Below, piece by piece: positions 1 to 11,300 of a DNA stretch of 64,000 bases. A model generated the notes under the pieces. The model ran no database searches, was not told the DNA's origin, and saw only the letters and a list, made by a program, of their open reading frames with translations. This DNA comes from Microstegium vimineum. Taxonomy: Eukaryota > Streptophyta > Magnoliopsida > Poales > Poaceae. The translations under genes were made by a program, and so were the position numbers. Positions within the stretch are counted from its first letter, which is position 1, and every line of letters begins with the position of its first letter. The stretch is taken from NCBI GenBank assembly GCA_022036555.1, contig CM039126.1, positions 8,290,079 to 8,354,078 on the forward strand. Reading direction: 5' to 3'.

Positions 1-591
1 TCGATCTCTTTTGATTTCAGCTTACTATAAAGCTCATCGGTGGTGAGAGTCTCATAACCTGCAGATTCAACGATCGCCTCAACTTTCATATCCCATTCAT
101 CATTAAGTGAGTGTAATAATCTGAGAGCCCTAGCATGATCATCATAAGGCATATTGCTATTCATGGCTTTCATCTTATTAACAATCACTTGAAAACGTGC
201 AAACATGTCATCAATAGATTCATCAGGCACTTGGCAAAAAGCATCAAACTCTTTTCGGTGAATCTCAAATTTTCGGTTTTTCACAGTGTTTGAGCCTTCT
301 AAGTTTTTCCCAAATTTGATAAGCGAGATCTTCACTAGAAACCCGATCATATTCAGTTTTACTAATAGAAGCCTGTAAAATAGCAACAGCACGATGATTT
401 GTTTCAAGAAGCCCGATCTCAACGGCATCAGTTGGTTCCTCAGCCGGAATCACATATGTAGCATTTTGTGTGATTTTCCATAGCTTCAGCGACTTGCCTT
501 TGAGATAGTTGGTCATACGTGCCTTCCAATAATCATAATCAGTCCCATCAAAAAACGGAGCGCGAACATCAAACTTTTCATTGGTCGCCAT
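1..591 (-). pseudogene. Ty1/copia gag fragment, frameshifted
   Basis: The minus strand from an ATG at 591 reads a gag N-terminus of the plant copia UBN2/DUF4219 type, with the motif FFDGTDYDYWKARM near residue 12 and QIWEKL near residue 95. In the family this region precedes the CCHC nucleocapsid and binds element RNA in virus-like particles. The frame ends at 265, while matching gag sequence (motifs MFARFQV and LNDEWDMK) continues in another frame down to position 1, so an indel lies near 285-300. The fragment runs off the window. It sits just inside a primer-binding site and LTR, so this is the 5' end of an element whose body lies to the left. Family assignment is confident; activity is excluded by the frameshift. 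Confidence 0.8.
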
Positions 592-630
592 GGCTTTCAG
601 CACCGATTAAGGTATAGAAAACCTAAAACC

Positions 631-643
631 GGCTCTGATACCA
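631..643 (-). other. Primer-binding site of the copia element
   Basis: Read on the minus strand this is TGGTATCAGAGCC, the standard plant copia primer-binding site complementary to the 3' end of initiator tRNA-Met. It lies between the LTR end (CA at 646-647) and the gag ATG at 591, which fixes the element's orientation as minus. Confidence 0.85.
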
Positions 644-645
644 AT

Positions 646-2195
646 TGAAGGACCGAATCGGCGACCAGATGGGGGTGAATGGGAGCCAATAAAAATTTCT
701 CGATATGAACAAACCCGAATGTCAACCTCAAGCATACAACGGAAATAAAATCTCAGACTGACTCGAAAAGAAGTACCGATCTACACGTACTATGATAGAT
801 GAAAAGTCTGAAACTAAATCACGTAAATGATCGAAATACTAAATAAAACACAATCAATAACTATGTAGATTAAACGATAAAGGACAAATCGAAATGATTA
901 CTAAGAGATTGTGTATTATTCACTGAAAGCAACGTTTCTAACATAAAAAATAAATATGCAAAGAGAAAGAGAAATAGCTCACGGTTCTTGCTGCTGAAAC
1001 CAAACGAGTATCATGTCAACTGAAGCAGATTGCGTCCGGCCCGTGCTTTGTACGATGGCAAGTGCAGCTCGCTGTCCCGCGAGGAGTTGACGGCGCGTGC
1101 AGGTCCGTTTTATCGGTGAACTCTACAGGACCTGTGACGTGCGATCAGCGACAGCAGCCTGAGGTCAAGACTAGCGACGGCGCTCCCTGTCTCAGTGAAT
1201 TGTCCATGCACACATAAAAGAGAACGGCACAAGAAGGACCGGCGGCGCAGGGCACACAAGTTGATCCAAAACAAAAAGGCAGACGTAAATAATTTTTGCA
1301 GATCGGATCAACAAGATGCAAACAAACGACTCAAAAATAAATGATTAAACCAAGTAGTTGTTCTACAGAATTGCATCTAGCCTCCGCCCGATCGTCCTCC
1401 CTCTCTTAATTGGAGAGATTAACAAAAATCCCTCGCTAGGAATCGAAACCCTAGGCTAGACAAAAGAGGAGAGAGGTGGTTCCTTGTTACTGTAGCGCGT
1501 CGTTACTGTTCACGTCCGTGAATAGTAACCGCGGCACTGTAGCAAAAAGGCCCCCCTCTCTCAACCCTAGGTGCCACATATTTATAACCCTGAGGGTGGC
1601 ACTACCTTTTTCATATAACCCCCTACGCTAAATAAATTTAACATAGGAGCATAAATTCTAACTACGTCTAATCTTCCATGGTAAATTCCGCGATGTCCGC
1701 GATCCCTCCATCTCCGCGATGTGATCCTCGCGATGTCGCCGCATGACCATCCGAAATCGTATCGCGATCGCCGGAATTTCCATCTCTCGGCCAACGCCCG
1801 CCGCACGAGCGTCCCGGTACAATGCATGGCTTTGTGGCTCAACCAGCGAACCCCGGATTTTGTGGCGTAATCCGGAAACCTCCCTCGACGTCCTCCCACC
1901 GTGTAGCCAGGTACAGTAGACGTACACTGCACGATCGCCTGTCCCTCGAACGCAAGCCTCGATCCGCCCTTCTCCGCCCAGCGGTTCTTCGGCACGACAT
2001 CCTATCCTCGTTCTTCACTCGTCGCCGCATGTACCTTGTCTCCACCTGTCACCTGCAACCACAGCCTGCCAAGAGACACGTCACACGCACACCGTGTTGT
2101 CAATCGCTCATCACCAAGGTGTTAGCCCACCGGCATCTCAGAACGTCTCATGTAACATGGTTCGGCATCTTTTGCCTGGGTGATATAAACGGTCA
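646..2195 (-). repeat. 5' LTR of the copia element (outer edge uncertain)
   Basis: The inner edge is fixed by the primer-binding site. The outer edge is a guess: CA at about 2195, forming a TGACCG start on the minus strand. The second LTR lies outside the window, so the length cannot be verified. A TATA box at 1578-1586 reads toward gag, as expected of the LTR promoter. No host gene is seen here; the overlapping open frames on both strands are typical chance frames of GC-rich LTR sequence. Confidence 0.55.
1578..1586 (-). promoter_or_regulatory. TATA box of the copia LTR
   Basis: TTATAAATAT on the minus strand, about 930 bp upstream of the primer-binding site and pointing at gag. It is a sequence match only. 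Confidence 0.5.
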
Positions 2196-3233
2196 GGGAT
2201 CGGACTAGTTTCGTTGGATTCGATTTCTAGTCTCATCTATAAGCAGTGATCATATTTTTCTTGTTATTCTTTTAAGAGCAATAATTTAAAATGTGTTGTA
2301 TTTAATTTATTCTTTGACCACAAAAAAATTCTAGTTTTTAAGCATATTGTATTTATATAATTTTTTAATGATTTTCCACCCATTCAGCCAAACGGTTTCA
2401 TAAAATAATTCTGATTCATCATCTGAAACGTTTATCGAGATAATCTAAATCTAAAACATTTTTATGAGAATTTAGAACCCTACAAAACGAACCCTTAGTA
2501 GTTTTGTCATGGTTTGATGTGAGATTTCTACTATATGTCAATGTCTTCAGATTACCAATTAATTTCTAGGCACCCCTAAGAAACAATTATGTCTACTTGA
2601 TTATCTTGCTTATCGACCCGTTTAGGTGTGCTTACTCGGTACTCCCTCCTCCGTATTGAAATATAAGAGATTCCGAATTTGTCTCAAATCAAACTATCAC
2701 AAGTTTAACTAAATTTATAGAAATAACAATAACATTTATGATGTCAAATTAACATAACTAGATAGCTTATGAAATATTTTGCAAAAAAAAAGATAGATTA
2801 TAAAATATATTTTCATGTTTTACCTCTTTAATGTGGTAGATATTAATATCTTATCATTAACTTCAGATAGCTTGATTTTTGACAGCCTTAGCATCTCTTT
2901 ATTTTAGGTTGAAGGTAATAGCAAATAGTAAGGCAGGATTGCACACAATAGTAGTTTTGCCACATTTAGAGCTACTGACCAATAAATAGCGCTTCCATAA
3001 ATAATAAACAACATGAAAAGAAGTACATCTACGTCCTAGCAGACCATCTTCTTTCTACAAAAATTCCTGAGTCGTCCAAGTGAGTGTCATCAAAAAGCCA
3101 AAAAGGTAGTGCATAAGAGAATTATGAAGATGACAGCAAGAAGTGACATGTCTATTGGTCTAAGGGAAGAATAAAGCCTTGTTTGGGAGAGGACGAGAGG
3201 TGTGTTTAGGAATTTTTAGATTTAATTCACATG
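2196..3233. other. AT-rich intergenic stretch with a one-ended Stowaway relic
   Basis: No gene is visible. From 2642 the sequence begins CTCCCTCCTCCGTA after a TA, resembling a Stowaway terminus, and continues with AT-rich sequence typical of these MITEs to about 2870. No matching inverted end follows, so it is at best a truncated or rearranged copy. Confidence 0.4.
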
Positions 3234-3235
3234 TA

Positions 3236-3470
3236 CTCCCTCCGTCTCTAAATAATTGTCTTTCTCACTTCCTGAGAAATAACATAGATTAATTTTATAT
3301 AAAAAACTATTAATATTTATGATACATAATTGATATCATTAGATAGATCTTTTGATCTAGTTTTTTAATAAATTTATTTGGAGACACAAATGTTACATTT
3401 ATTTAATATAAATCTAGTCAAAGTTGTGGCACGAAAATCCAAAACGACACTTAATAAGGGACGGAGGGAG
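3236..3470. mobile_element. Stowaway MITE, complete
   Basis: A 235-bp element starting CTCCCTCCGTCTCTAAATA and ending ATAAGGGACGGAGGGAG, the inverse of the start, flanked on both sides by TA (3234-3235 and 3471-3472). TA duplication with the CTCCCTCCGT terminus is diagnostic of Stowaway, a non-autonomous Tc1/Mariner derivative. The interior is AT-rich and non-coding. Confidence 0.92.
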
Positions 3471-3472
3471 TA

Positions 3473-4096
3473 AATCACAAGGATTTAGAACCCACTTGAA
3501 ACAGGACTGAGCACACTTGGTCTGCATACAAGGAGGACAGGCTCTGCAAACCATGCAATGCCGCTTCAATGGGAGCAAATAGCTAAACCCTTGTGAAACA
3601 GCTATATCCGGATACAGCTATAGCGGGAAATTTTAAACCCTAATCTTCCCTGAAGTGGATTGGTCTCTCTTAAACTCTGAAGTGCCCCTGCTCAGAAGCT
3701 TTCTTCCCTCTTATAAAGGATGAGTAGCATCTCTAGTTCAGTATTGGCGCTCATTTGGTGCAAAGGCTTATATTGTAGAACTGCAGTAAACATCAGGACA
3801 ACTTTGTCCTAAAGCTTGCCTGCCATGTTGCTAAGCTGACCTGAGTGCCTAATATGTAGGGATGAAGGTACGGCCTTACAGTATAGTGTCTCCGTAAGAA
3901 GAACCACATGAACCACTAAATAATTCAATGCTTGTGCAACTTTTATGTCTTGAAATTCATTTCTTAGAAAGTTATGTTTAATTTAGAAAACTTTCATAAT
4001 GAAAATAGCATCAAGCTACGAGCCTGAATAGATGTACATATATAGGTCATTTTAGGATCCGAATTAGTTAAACTTCTTTAACTTGGTTATCAAAAT
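3473..4096. other. Intergenic, nothing recognised
   Basis: Low-coding sequence with no recognisable gene, RNA or transposon terminus. It ends at the target-site duplication of the next LINE. Confidence 0.5.
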
Positions 4097-6790
4097 ATCG
4101 AAACTTAAGTCCCCGGTTATCAAAGGAAAAGGGAGTGATGCGAAGTATGGACATCGCTGAGCCCCCCGACCCGTTCTCTCCGCACGACGGCGATGGTGAC
4201 GCCGCCCCCTCCCCAACGCCGATCTGCCTCCACCACCCACATCCCACCCTTCCAAGCACAGATCCGAGATCCCTAGAGCCTGATCTACACTCTCGTGGGC
4301 TCATTGGAGGGGCCCAGCCGCGCTCCATGGCGTCCTCCACCTCCAAGGTCTCAACCGTCCCCAGCCATGGCATCCACCTGAACCCCGTGGCAGCCGCGGC
4401 GGCCATCTCTAGAGCCCCTGCCACCCCATCAGTAGCGAGCACCTCTATCGCCCTGGCCATCCCGGCAGCGCCGGCCACTTCCCGTGCCCCTGCCATCCCA
4501 GCAGCGGCGGGCACCTCCAGTGCCCTCACCACCACCGCGACAGCGCCAGTTGCCTCTCCGGCACCGTCACCCAGCCACCAGTCCTCCGCCTTGCCGCCAC
4601 CGCACCTCCCAACAGGCCCGGTGCCTAGTGCATCCTCATCTGATGAAGCTGACGAAGTGGAGCTGGTGGACTGGGACGACGAGGCCGATGATGTTGTCGA
4701 CGATGCTGACGCCGACGCCGACGAGGTGGAGGCGCTGCCCCCGGCCCTGCTGTCTGGGCTCGACGCGCCTCCCCCTGAAGCTCCAACGTTGGCAGACCTG
4801 GAAGCTGGGCGTGCTGCGCCCCCCTCCGGGGTATCTTCGGCTCCAAAGCTCAGAGTCGCGGCGGCTGAGCCTTCAATTCCGCCACCTGCTCCCCCTGGTC
4901 GTGGAGATCGCCTGAAATCAATCCTGGTACAGCCTGTTGCGAAGCAGGTGGACCAGGAGGTCGGTGAACCAATTGGAGCTGTGTTACAGAGAGCCTTTGT
5001 TTCCCCTGATTGGCAAAAGGCAAAGACTGGCTGCCGCCGAAGAAGATGCCTCTCCACCCAGAGATGCCACAACTCCAATGTCGAAGCCTAAGAATGCGCT
5101 GGAAGCAGGTCGCGAGGCCATCTTCAAGAAGCTTGTCGGTCGATGCTTCAGATGTCTTGCTTTCGACCACTTGGTTGCAGACTGCCGGGATCCCGTGTGC
5201 TGCCTCAACTGCTTGGGTGTTGGGCACTTGTCCCGCTCCTGTCCTTCTCGTCGGCAGCGTGCGATCTCTTCCCAACTCCGCACAAGGCTGGTTTTTCCTC
5301 CAGAGAGCATCCACAGCCGCATACCATTCCCTCCACTCCATCTCGACTGCACCGCCAACATCACCACCAAGCCTGTAACGGAGAACGCCCCTCGACATGC
5401 TCGTCTGAGTATAGGTCGGGTGGGCTTCCTTAAGCAACTTGATGGTCGCTGCTTCAGATGCCTCTCCTTCGACCATCAAGTTGCAAATTGCCGGGATCGT
5501 GTGCGCTGCCTCACATGCTATGGGGTTGGGCACATCTCTCGCTCTTGTCCTGCATGGCGGCCACATACTGCTGACATCACCACCAAGCCTGCGATGGACT
5601 ACCGTCGGGCGCTCCTTGATGGCCATGGTGACCAGGTCGTGGAGCGTGGCCGCGACCGACACCGCTCGCCTGTGCGGCGCGCACGAGGGATGGACTACAT
5701 CCCCCATGCCCCAGAGGACTGGGAACATCGCCGCTCGTGCTCCCCTGTCTGCCGAGAACTCCGGGAACTCTCCACTGACGACGTCGCCCCGGCTCTGCAC
5801 AACTGCGATCATCAATACTCCATTCCGGTGAGTCCAGATCCTCTAGCTGACCTGTGCAGGAGGTTGGTCCAAACAGGAGGCATCCGTCCTCGAGAGGAGG
5901 ACCCCATGATCCAAGAGGCATGCTCTTGGACTGACAAGGCAGCCCACCCCCGCTTCTTGTCGGAAGGTAGCAAGGAGGCGCTCTGCTCCTCAGCGTACAA
6001 GCCGGACACAGTTCTGGGCACTGTGGGCCAAACTCCCCAGCAGGCTCCAATGGACGCCACAGTGACAGTGCACACAAGGGAGGGAGACCCAATGGATGAA
6101 GACCTCTACGACGAATTTTGCAGCACCATCTTCAAGTGCATCCCTAAACCGCTCCTCCCGCGCCCGTCCTCTTCACAGCCCTCTCCACCTAAACGAGTCT
6201 ACAGCAGAAGGAAGCGGAAGAACATGGTCGCGACCCACTCGAGCGTGCGCCTCGCGGCGTTCCCATCAACGGTGCCGATGGCTGAACGGGCCACAAGGAA
6301 GCTGATGCGTGAACTCGACTTCATCAACAAACCGTCGGCGGCGCCTGATGCAGCTGTCACCGCTTTCGTGGATGAGCATGCTGATAGTCTATCTGAGCAG
6401 ACCATCATGGCGATCCGAGCTGCCACACGCCTGGACAATAAAGAGTTGACTAAAGCACTAGCTGCTATAGCACAGGGGGTGGAGGAGGTTGAGTTGGAGT
6501 TCTCATGAAGCTTAGATGCAAAACCGGTGTTTGTTGCATTGATGGGTCTTTGATCCATGTGTCGAACAATAGAGTTAGCATTGACTGTTTTCGTATTGGT
6601 GGAGTTAGGTTTGCATGGGTTTGTGATGAGTCCTTGGGGCTGGTGGTTGCACAACTCCTTAATATGTAATAAGTCCATGTAGAATTTTAAACCTCCGTAG
6701 CCTAGGCTGCGGATGGTGGGGATGTTTGTTATCTTCTTATTAATCAAAGCCGGGAAACCGGATCTTTCAAAAAAAAATCGAAACTTAAGT
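4097..6790 (+). mobile_element. ORF1-only LINE (half-LINE) with target-site duplication
   Basis: The body is 4111-6776. It is flanked by a 14-bp direct repeat, atcgaaacttaagt, at 4097-4110 and 6777-6790, and its 3' end is an A tract after ggatctttc. These are marks of target-primed reverse transcription. The body has a 24-bp leader, one ORF1-type protein with two zinc knuckles, and about 270 bp of 3' UTR. There is no endonuclease or reverse transcriptase. Because both ends are delimited by the duplication, ORF2 was missing when the copy inserted, so it must have been mobilised in trans. Mammalian HAL1 elements are the known parallel. Confidence 0.85.
4135..6508 (+). pseudogene. LINE ORF1 protein, zinc-knuckle, single frameshift
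   Basis: The ORF1 proteins of plant L1-like LINEs bind element RNA. The N-terminal half (4135 to about 5030) is a low-complexity Ala/Pro/Ser region with an acidic block near residue 190 and ends near the motif FVSPDWQKAK. The C-terminal half continues in the next frame from about 5030 to the stop at 6508. It carries two CX2CX4HX4C-like knuckles, starting at CFRCLAFDHLVADC and CFRCLSFDHQVANC, each followed by a second C-rich half ending GHLSRSC or GHISRSC. The C-terminus has the grass LINE ORF1 tail with the motif RATRKLMRELDF. One indel near 5030 therefore splits a protein of about 790 residues. I see no DUF4283 domain, often present in related ORF1 proteins. Confidence 0.75.
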
Positions 6791-6859
6791 TGACCAGTAA
6801 CACATGGATGATTATTGGTAGGGTGTAAACAGATTGGATACAAACAGATACATATGCAT

Positions 6860-7411
6860 ATTACTCTTGCTCAAGATAGGCTAAGTACTCGTGATATCCT
6901 GCGAAGAAAGAACTTTCAGTTGTGTCCTCTGCATTAGTAACTCTGAAGAAACAATAGAACACCCATTTTTATGGTGTGATTTTGCCAAAACCTGTTGGAT
7001 TAGGATTTGGTTATCTGTTGATGACTCCCTCAGCCCCTTCCAAAGTTTTGGAAGCTTCAGAGCTCAGCTGAATGTGGCTTTTTTCATGGAGATCATTATC
7101 ATCAGGAGCTGGAGTATTTGGACAATCAGAAACGATGCTATCTTTTGGGGAATCGCTGAAAGCAGCCTGTGATGTTTGGAAATCTTGAAGCAAGTCTTTG
7201 GCCTATTGTTGTGGCGCGTAAAGAAAAAATACCTCCCACAGATTGAAGCATGGCTAGAGCACCTTGTGTGATTGAGTTCATCTTTTTGGTTCTTTTTATG
7301 AATTTTCCCGTTGCCTGTCTTTTCTGCCGCTCTATTTTCTGTTGTAACTGTCTTGGCTACGTTTAAATAAAATTCAGTAGGGGTCCCTGACCCCTCCTGT
7401 TCCCTAAAAAA
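6860..7411 (+). pseudogene. 5'-truncated LINE: ORF2 C-terminal zinc-binding tail
   Basis: The frame around 6891-7172 reads CVLCISNSEETIEHPFLWC, matching the zf-RVT domain that ends plant LINE ORF2 proteins. Upstream codons (from about 6862) match in another frame, so there is at least one frameshift. The 3' UTR ends with ctcctgttccct and a short A tract at about 7405-7411. This is the usual 5'-truncated insertion; no convincing target-site duplication was found. Confidence 0.75.
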
Positions 7412-9389
7412 ATATGAATAGAGATATCTATAATATTCCTTGGATTTAGATTCGGTTACGGATAGTTCAGATTCAGATAAGATATAAATGGATATCGACA
7501 TTCAAATATTTGAGTATTAGGATATGGAATATTGAATCCCCAAATTCGGATACTTTCCATACGGATAAAACCCTTTGGTCTGTTAGGAAAATCCCTACAT
7601 TTCTCTATACGGAGAAGTACATTTATATAAACTGCAAGTTAAAGTGTCATATTAGAACGTGTACATTTTTTATGAACTGCAAGTTAAATCTTCATATAGA
7701 GTTGCTGAATTAGGGCTTCACAGAACTTATACTCATAAAGTAATCCATGCTAATAAATGACTGATGATTTTGTTGTTGTTGGTACCTCTAGCTAATTTAT
7801 TTAGCTTTCTCTTCAATCAAATTTCTTAATTTATATTAAGTTTATAGAAAAATGGTCTAACATCTACAACATCAAGTTAGTTGCCTTAAATTCTTTATGA
7901 AATATGTCTTTATAATGCAATTATTTGAATTTGTAGATGTTGATCGGTCGTTGTAAAAACCTGATCAAATTTTGATAAGTTAAACTTAGATTAAAACTAG
8001 AATTGAAATATATTTCAAAATAATGGAGGATACTGAAGGCCATAGAACTCTCTGATAAGTAATCAAAGATACTTTTATAGAAGTAACAAAATATGGAGTT
8101 GCTGAAATCTGGTCCAGGTGCAAGAAAAACTATGACTAGATATCGGTCTAATATCATAGAAAATATGCAGGAGTAATGAAAATTCTCACGTTTTAAACCA
8201 GGTCAATTTCAGAGATTTCCCTTCAGTCTGGTCCAATAAACGAGGTCATCAGAACAACTTAACTGAATGGTGGAGCCGTGGAGGGCCAGCCTGGTATCTG
8301 ATCTCGACATTCTAGAGAAATACTCCCACCATCCATTAATCATCATCGTCTGAACAAAATGAACATTTCAAGAGTTCGTGTTGTTTAAGCTAAGACCACG
8401 GTCTCACCTCATCCCCACGTGGCAGGCGCCTGCAGCTCCTCATACGCAATGCGGCATTTGATGTGTTTCCGTTCTCCTGTCGCTTCAAATACCTCTCCGT
8501 TCCCTCCCATTATGAGTCCATCCAAAGTGCTTCGGGAGTACGTCGGCGCCTCCCGGTACGAGTATGAGCTGCTTCACCAAGAATCATTGGCAGTGTGTTT
8601 CCTGATCCCTGCTATTCCTACCCCGGCAATATGCACTAGACAATCTACAGCACATTGGTATATGTAATATTTATTTATCAGAAGCAGCTCGCTCCTCTTG
8701 GGTATCTCCCATGCGGCCAATCGGCCATGCATATATACTCCTCCAACATTTAAGTAATAAGAGAAGTAATGGCTGATATCTGAAACGATGCTGAAATAGA
8801 GTAAAGGTTGCTCGAGAAATCAATGTGTTACGAACCCAGTAGTATGATAGCGAGATTCAGAGTTGTAGTGGCAGAAGGAAGTGGAGTTTGGGGAAGAAGC
8901 AAGCAGCGGGTTGGGGATCAGAAGGAGACTTGCAGGAGGGGCAAGTAATTAGTTACAATATTCATCATAGATGATTCACTCCTCTCCCGACCTACTACAT
9001 ATAGCTGGACTACGCTGTCTTCCAGGCAGGTCCTGTGACGCGCGGATTGGGAACCCTGGGCCGGCTGGAGCGTCGCGGGACCAGCCCAGGTCCAGCAGCG
9101 TTCGGCCCATCCGCTGTTGCCGGATGGTGAGCAGTAGCGGTGTCCGGAGTCGTAACACAATGGTTGCTTTTATCTGAACAGTTCTTTTCTCCAATGCAAT
9201 GCCTTCTAATGTAGACAACTACCACAGCAAAGACTCCCACACAAATATTTGTTGTGATACATGGGCGTACATACTAAGTAATAACTTGGATTATCACTAT
9301 TCAGTTTCATCTTTGGTGAAAAGGGAACGTATTTGATTGTGTTGTGTCAAACTTGAGGTCTGTCTATGAACACAGTTTTTTTTTTCTCC
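7412..9389. other. AT-rich intergenic, no supported gene
   Basis: Nothing convincing is seen. A short frame at 8419-8667 (82 codons) has no recognisable domain. A GC-richer patch at about 9010-9150 has overlapping frames on both strands that look like chance. No transposon termini were identified. Confidence 0.4.
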
Positions 9390-9504
9390 AAGGGCACATG
9401 ACCTGTTGTTGTGCACCCTCAGATTTGCTCTGAGATACGTGCACGAGGTATGCACATATCTCAGAGCGAATCTGAGGGTGCACAATAGCAAAGCATGTAT
9501 CCTT
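9390..9504. repeat. Near-perfect hairpin, MITE relic or miRNA-like foldback
   Basis: Arms 9409-9443 and 9451-9485 (35 bp each, 7-bp loop) match at 33 of 35 positions by my count, starting TTGTGCACCCTCAGA. Weaker complementarity extends outward to about 9390 and 9504. The near-perfect long stem with a tiny loop fits a foldback MITE or a plant small-RNA precursor; the sequence alone cannot separate these. Confidence 0.75.
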
Positions 9505-9601
9505 AGGGGCAAATTTTACTTTAACTCATTACTATTACTATTATTAGAGACCGTATACCTGATCATGACATATATGCATATAATTGCTTATTGAAGATCT
9601 G

Positions 9602-11300
9602 TTTTTTTTCTCGATCGGGTGATTAACCCGTTTTTTATTTAGAGGGGATGTAAACAAGTGTTACAAAGGTTCAGGATGCTGGCGAGCAATCAGCACTTAC
9701 AGAAGCAGAATAAAAAAACTTACACTGAAACGAGACAAAAAGGAAAACATAGACCGGGTTTACAGAGCTCCATGTGATGGCGACCACACTGATAACACTG
9801 CTGAAAGAGAAGAGAAACCAGCTACCACCCAGTCATCCGCCTCGCTGATGATTGTTGCCATTGAGACCGCACATTGGCAGCGGGTCTACCAAATCCCAAA
9901 TGTTTTGTTCTTTCTTTCCTTCCCGAGACACCAAGATATGAGAAGGAGCAGGGAGTCCAGAGCCTGGTGAGCACAGCAGCCAAGGCGTGAACGTTGTCGC
10001 AACCACCATGGCCCAACGTCTTCCTCCTGAATCGGCATGAGTGCAGCTAGGCCAATTGGTGACAGCATTGCAAACCACAACTATCTCGCATAGATGCATC
10101 CAAGGAATACATGTCCCTCGGTCTCGGCAGGCTGAGCGCAGAGAACACATGTGTTGTCATTTTGCAAGCCATGCCTCCAGCGCCTCTCCGCCGTCCAAAG
10201 ACAGTTGTGGAGCGTGAGCCAGAAGAAAAATTTCACCCACTTCGGCGCCTTTGCGGACCATAATTCCTTAGCCCCGAGCAGGGATGTAGAGCCCGTGAAG
10301 AAGGCCCTGTATGAAGATGAAGCATGTACCTTCTGTCGACAGACCACTTCCAGATAAAGCGATCCGATAGAAGGGGGTTGAGGTTCACCCCCTGGAGCAG
10401 CTCCCAAACCAGCAAGTACTGGCATAGGACCTGGACGGTAAGCCCAGTCGTGATGTCCCTTGCCCAGCGATTGTGAAGAAGACCATCCTTGAGCGACCTC
10501 TTGCGGCCCGTTCTGGATACCGCCGCAAAGAGTTGCGGGGCATAGTGACAAAGTGGTCCAACGGTGGACCAATTGTCGATCCAGAACCTTGCATCACTCC
10601 CGTCGCCAAGCGTCACCGATATGCTAACAGCTGCCATAGCAGTGACCGACTTGTCAAGCTTTGCCGGCAACCTGACCCAGCAGCGATCAGGCTCAGACCT
10701 GCATAACCATTCCCATTGTAGCCCAAGAGCGTAACCGAAGAAGCGTAGGTCCATGATCCCTAGTCCCCCAGACATGTCGGCCTACAGACCGATGTCCAAG
10801 CAACCTTGCATTTGCCCCCTGCAATTATATCAGTGCCGGTCCATAAGAAAGCACGACGGGATCGACGACAGCGTAACCTTAGTCAGGAGCACACGTCCGG
10901 CATGGGTGAGTAAACCGGACTTCCATGTAGGAATTCTAGCAGTGTCCAGCAACGGTTGCTCATCTGCTCTTTTTAGCCTTGTTAGCGACAGCGGGATGCC
11001 AAGGTATTTGCATGGAAAAGCAGCTAAGACACATGGGAAAACATTCTGCACCTGTATGATCATGTACTCAGTGCATCGGATTGGCGTGGCGACGCATTTG
11101 TCCACGTTGGTCACAAGGCCTGACGCCCCAGCAAACAGCTGAAGGATCTGATGCAGGCACTGTAAATCCTCAGCAACAGGCACCACTAATACAACCAGGT
11201 CATCGGTGTATAAGGAGGCACAGTGTGCAATTGCGTCTCCATGCAGTGGTGAGAGGACCATGCGATGGTCAGCCTGTTGTTGGCATATACAGCAAGATCG
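9602..11300 (-). mobile_element. 5'-truncated LINE with RT tail and zf-RVT domain
   Basis: On the minus strand, 11327-10830 reads the end of a LINE reverse transcriptase, with a degraded YADD box (LYTDDLVVLV), then NVDKC and KYLGIPLSL. Then 10775-10081 reads the ORF2 C-terminus (GLGIMDLRFFGYALGLQWEW; WVKFFFWL; CVLCAQPAETEGHVFLGC, a zf-RVT zinc site). Several stops and frame changes interrupt it. The 3' end is marked by an A tract on the minus strand (T run at 9602-9609). The 5' truncation lies near 11290. In active LINEs this protein nicks DNA and primes reverse transcription; this copy is dead. Confidence 0.85.

Noticed and set aside
1582..2208. Several open frames of 70-137 codons within the copia LTR
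   Set aside because: They overlap on both strands, have no recognisable domain, and sit in LTR promoter sequence.
8419..8667. 82-codon plus-strand frame
   Set aside because: No domain, no neighbouring exon signals, and no clear promoter; support is insufficient.
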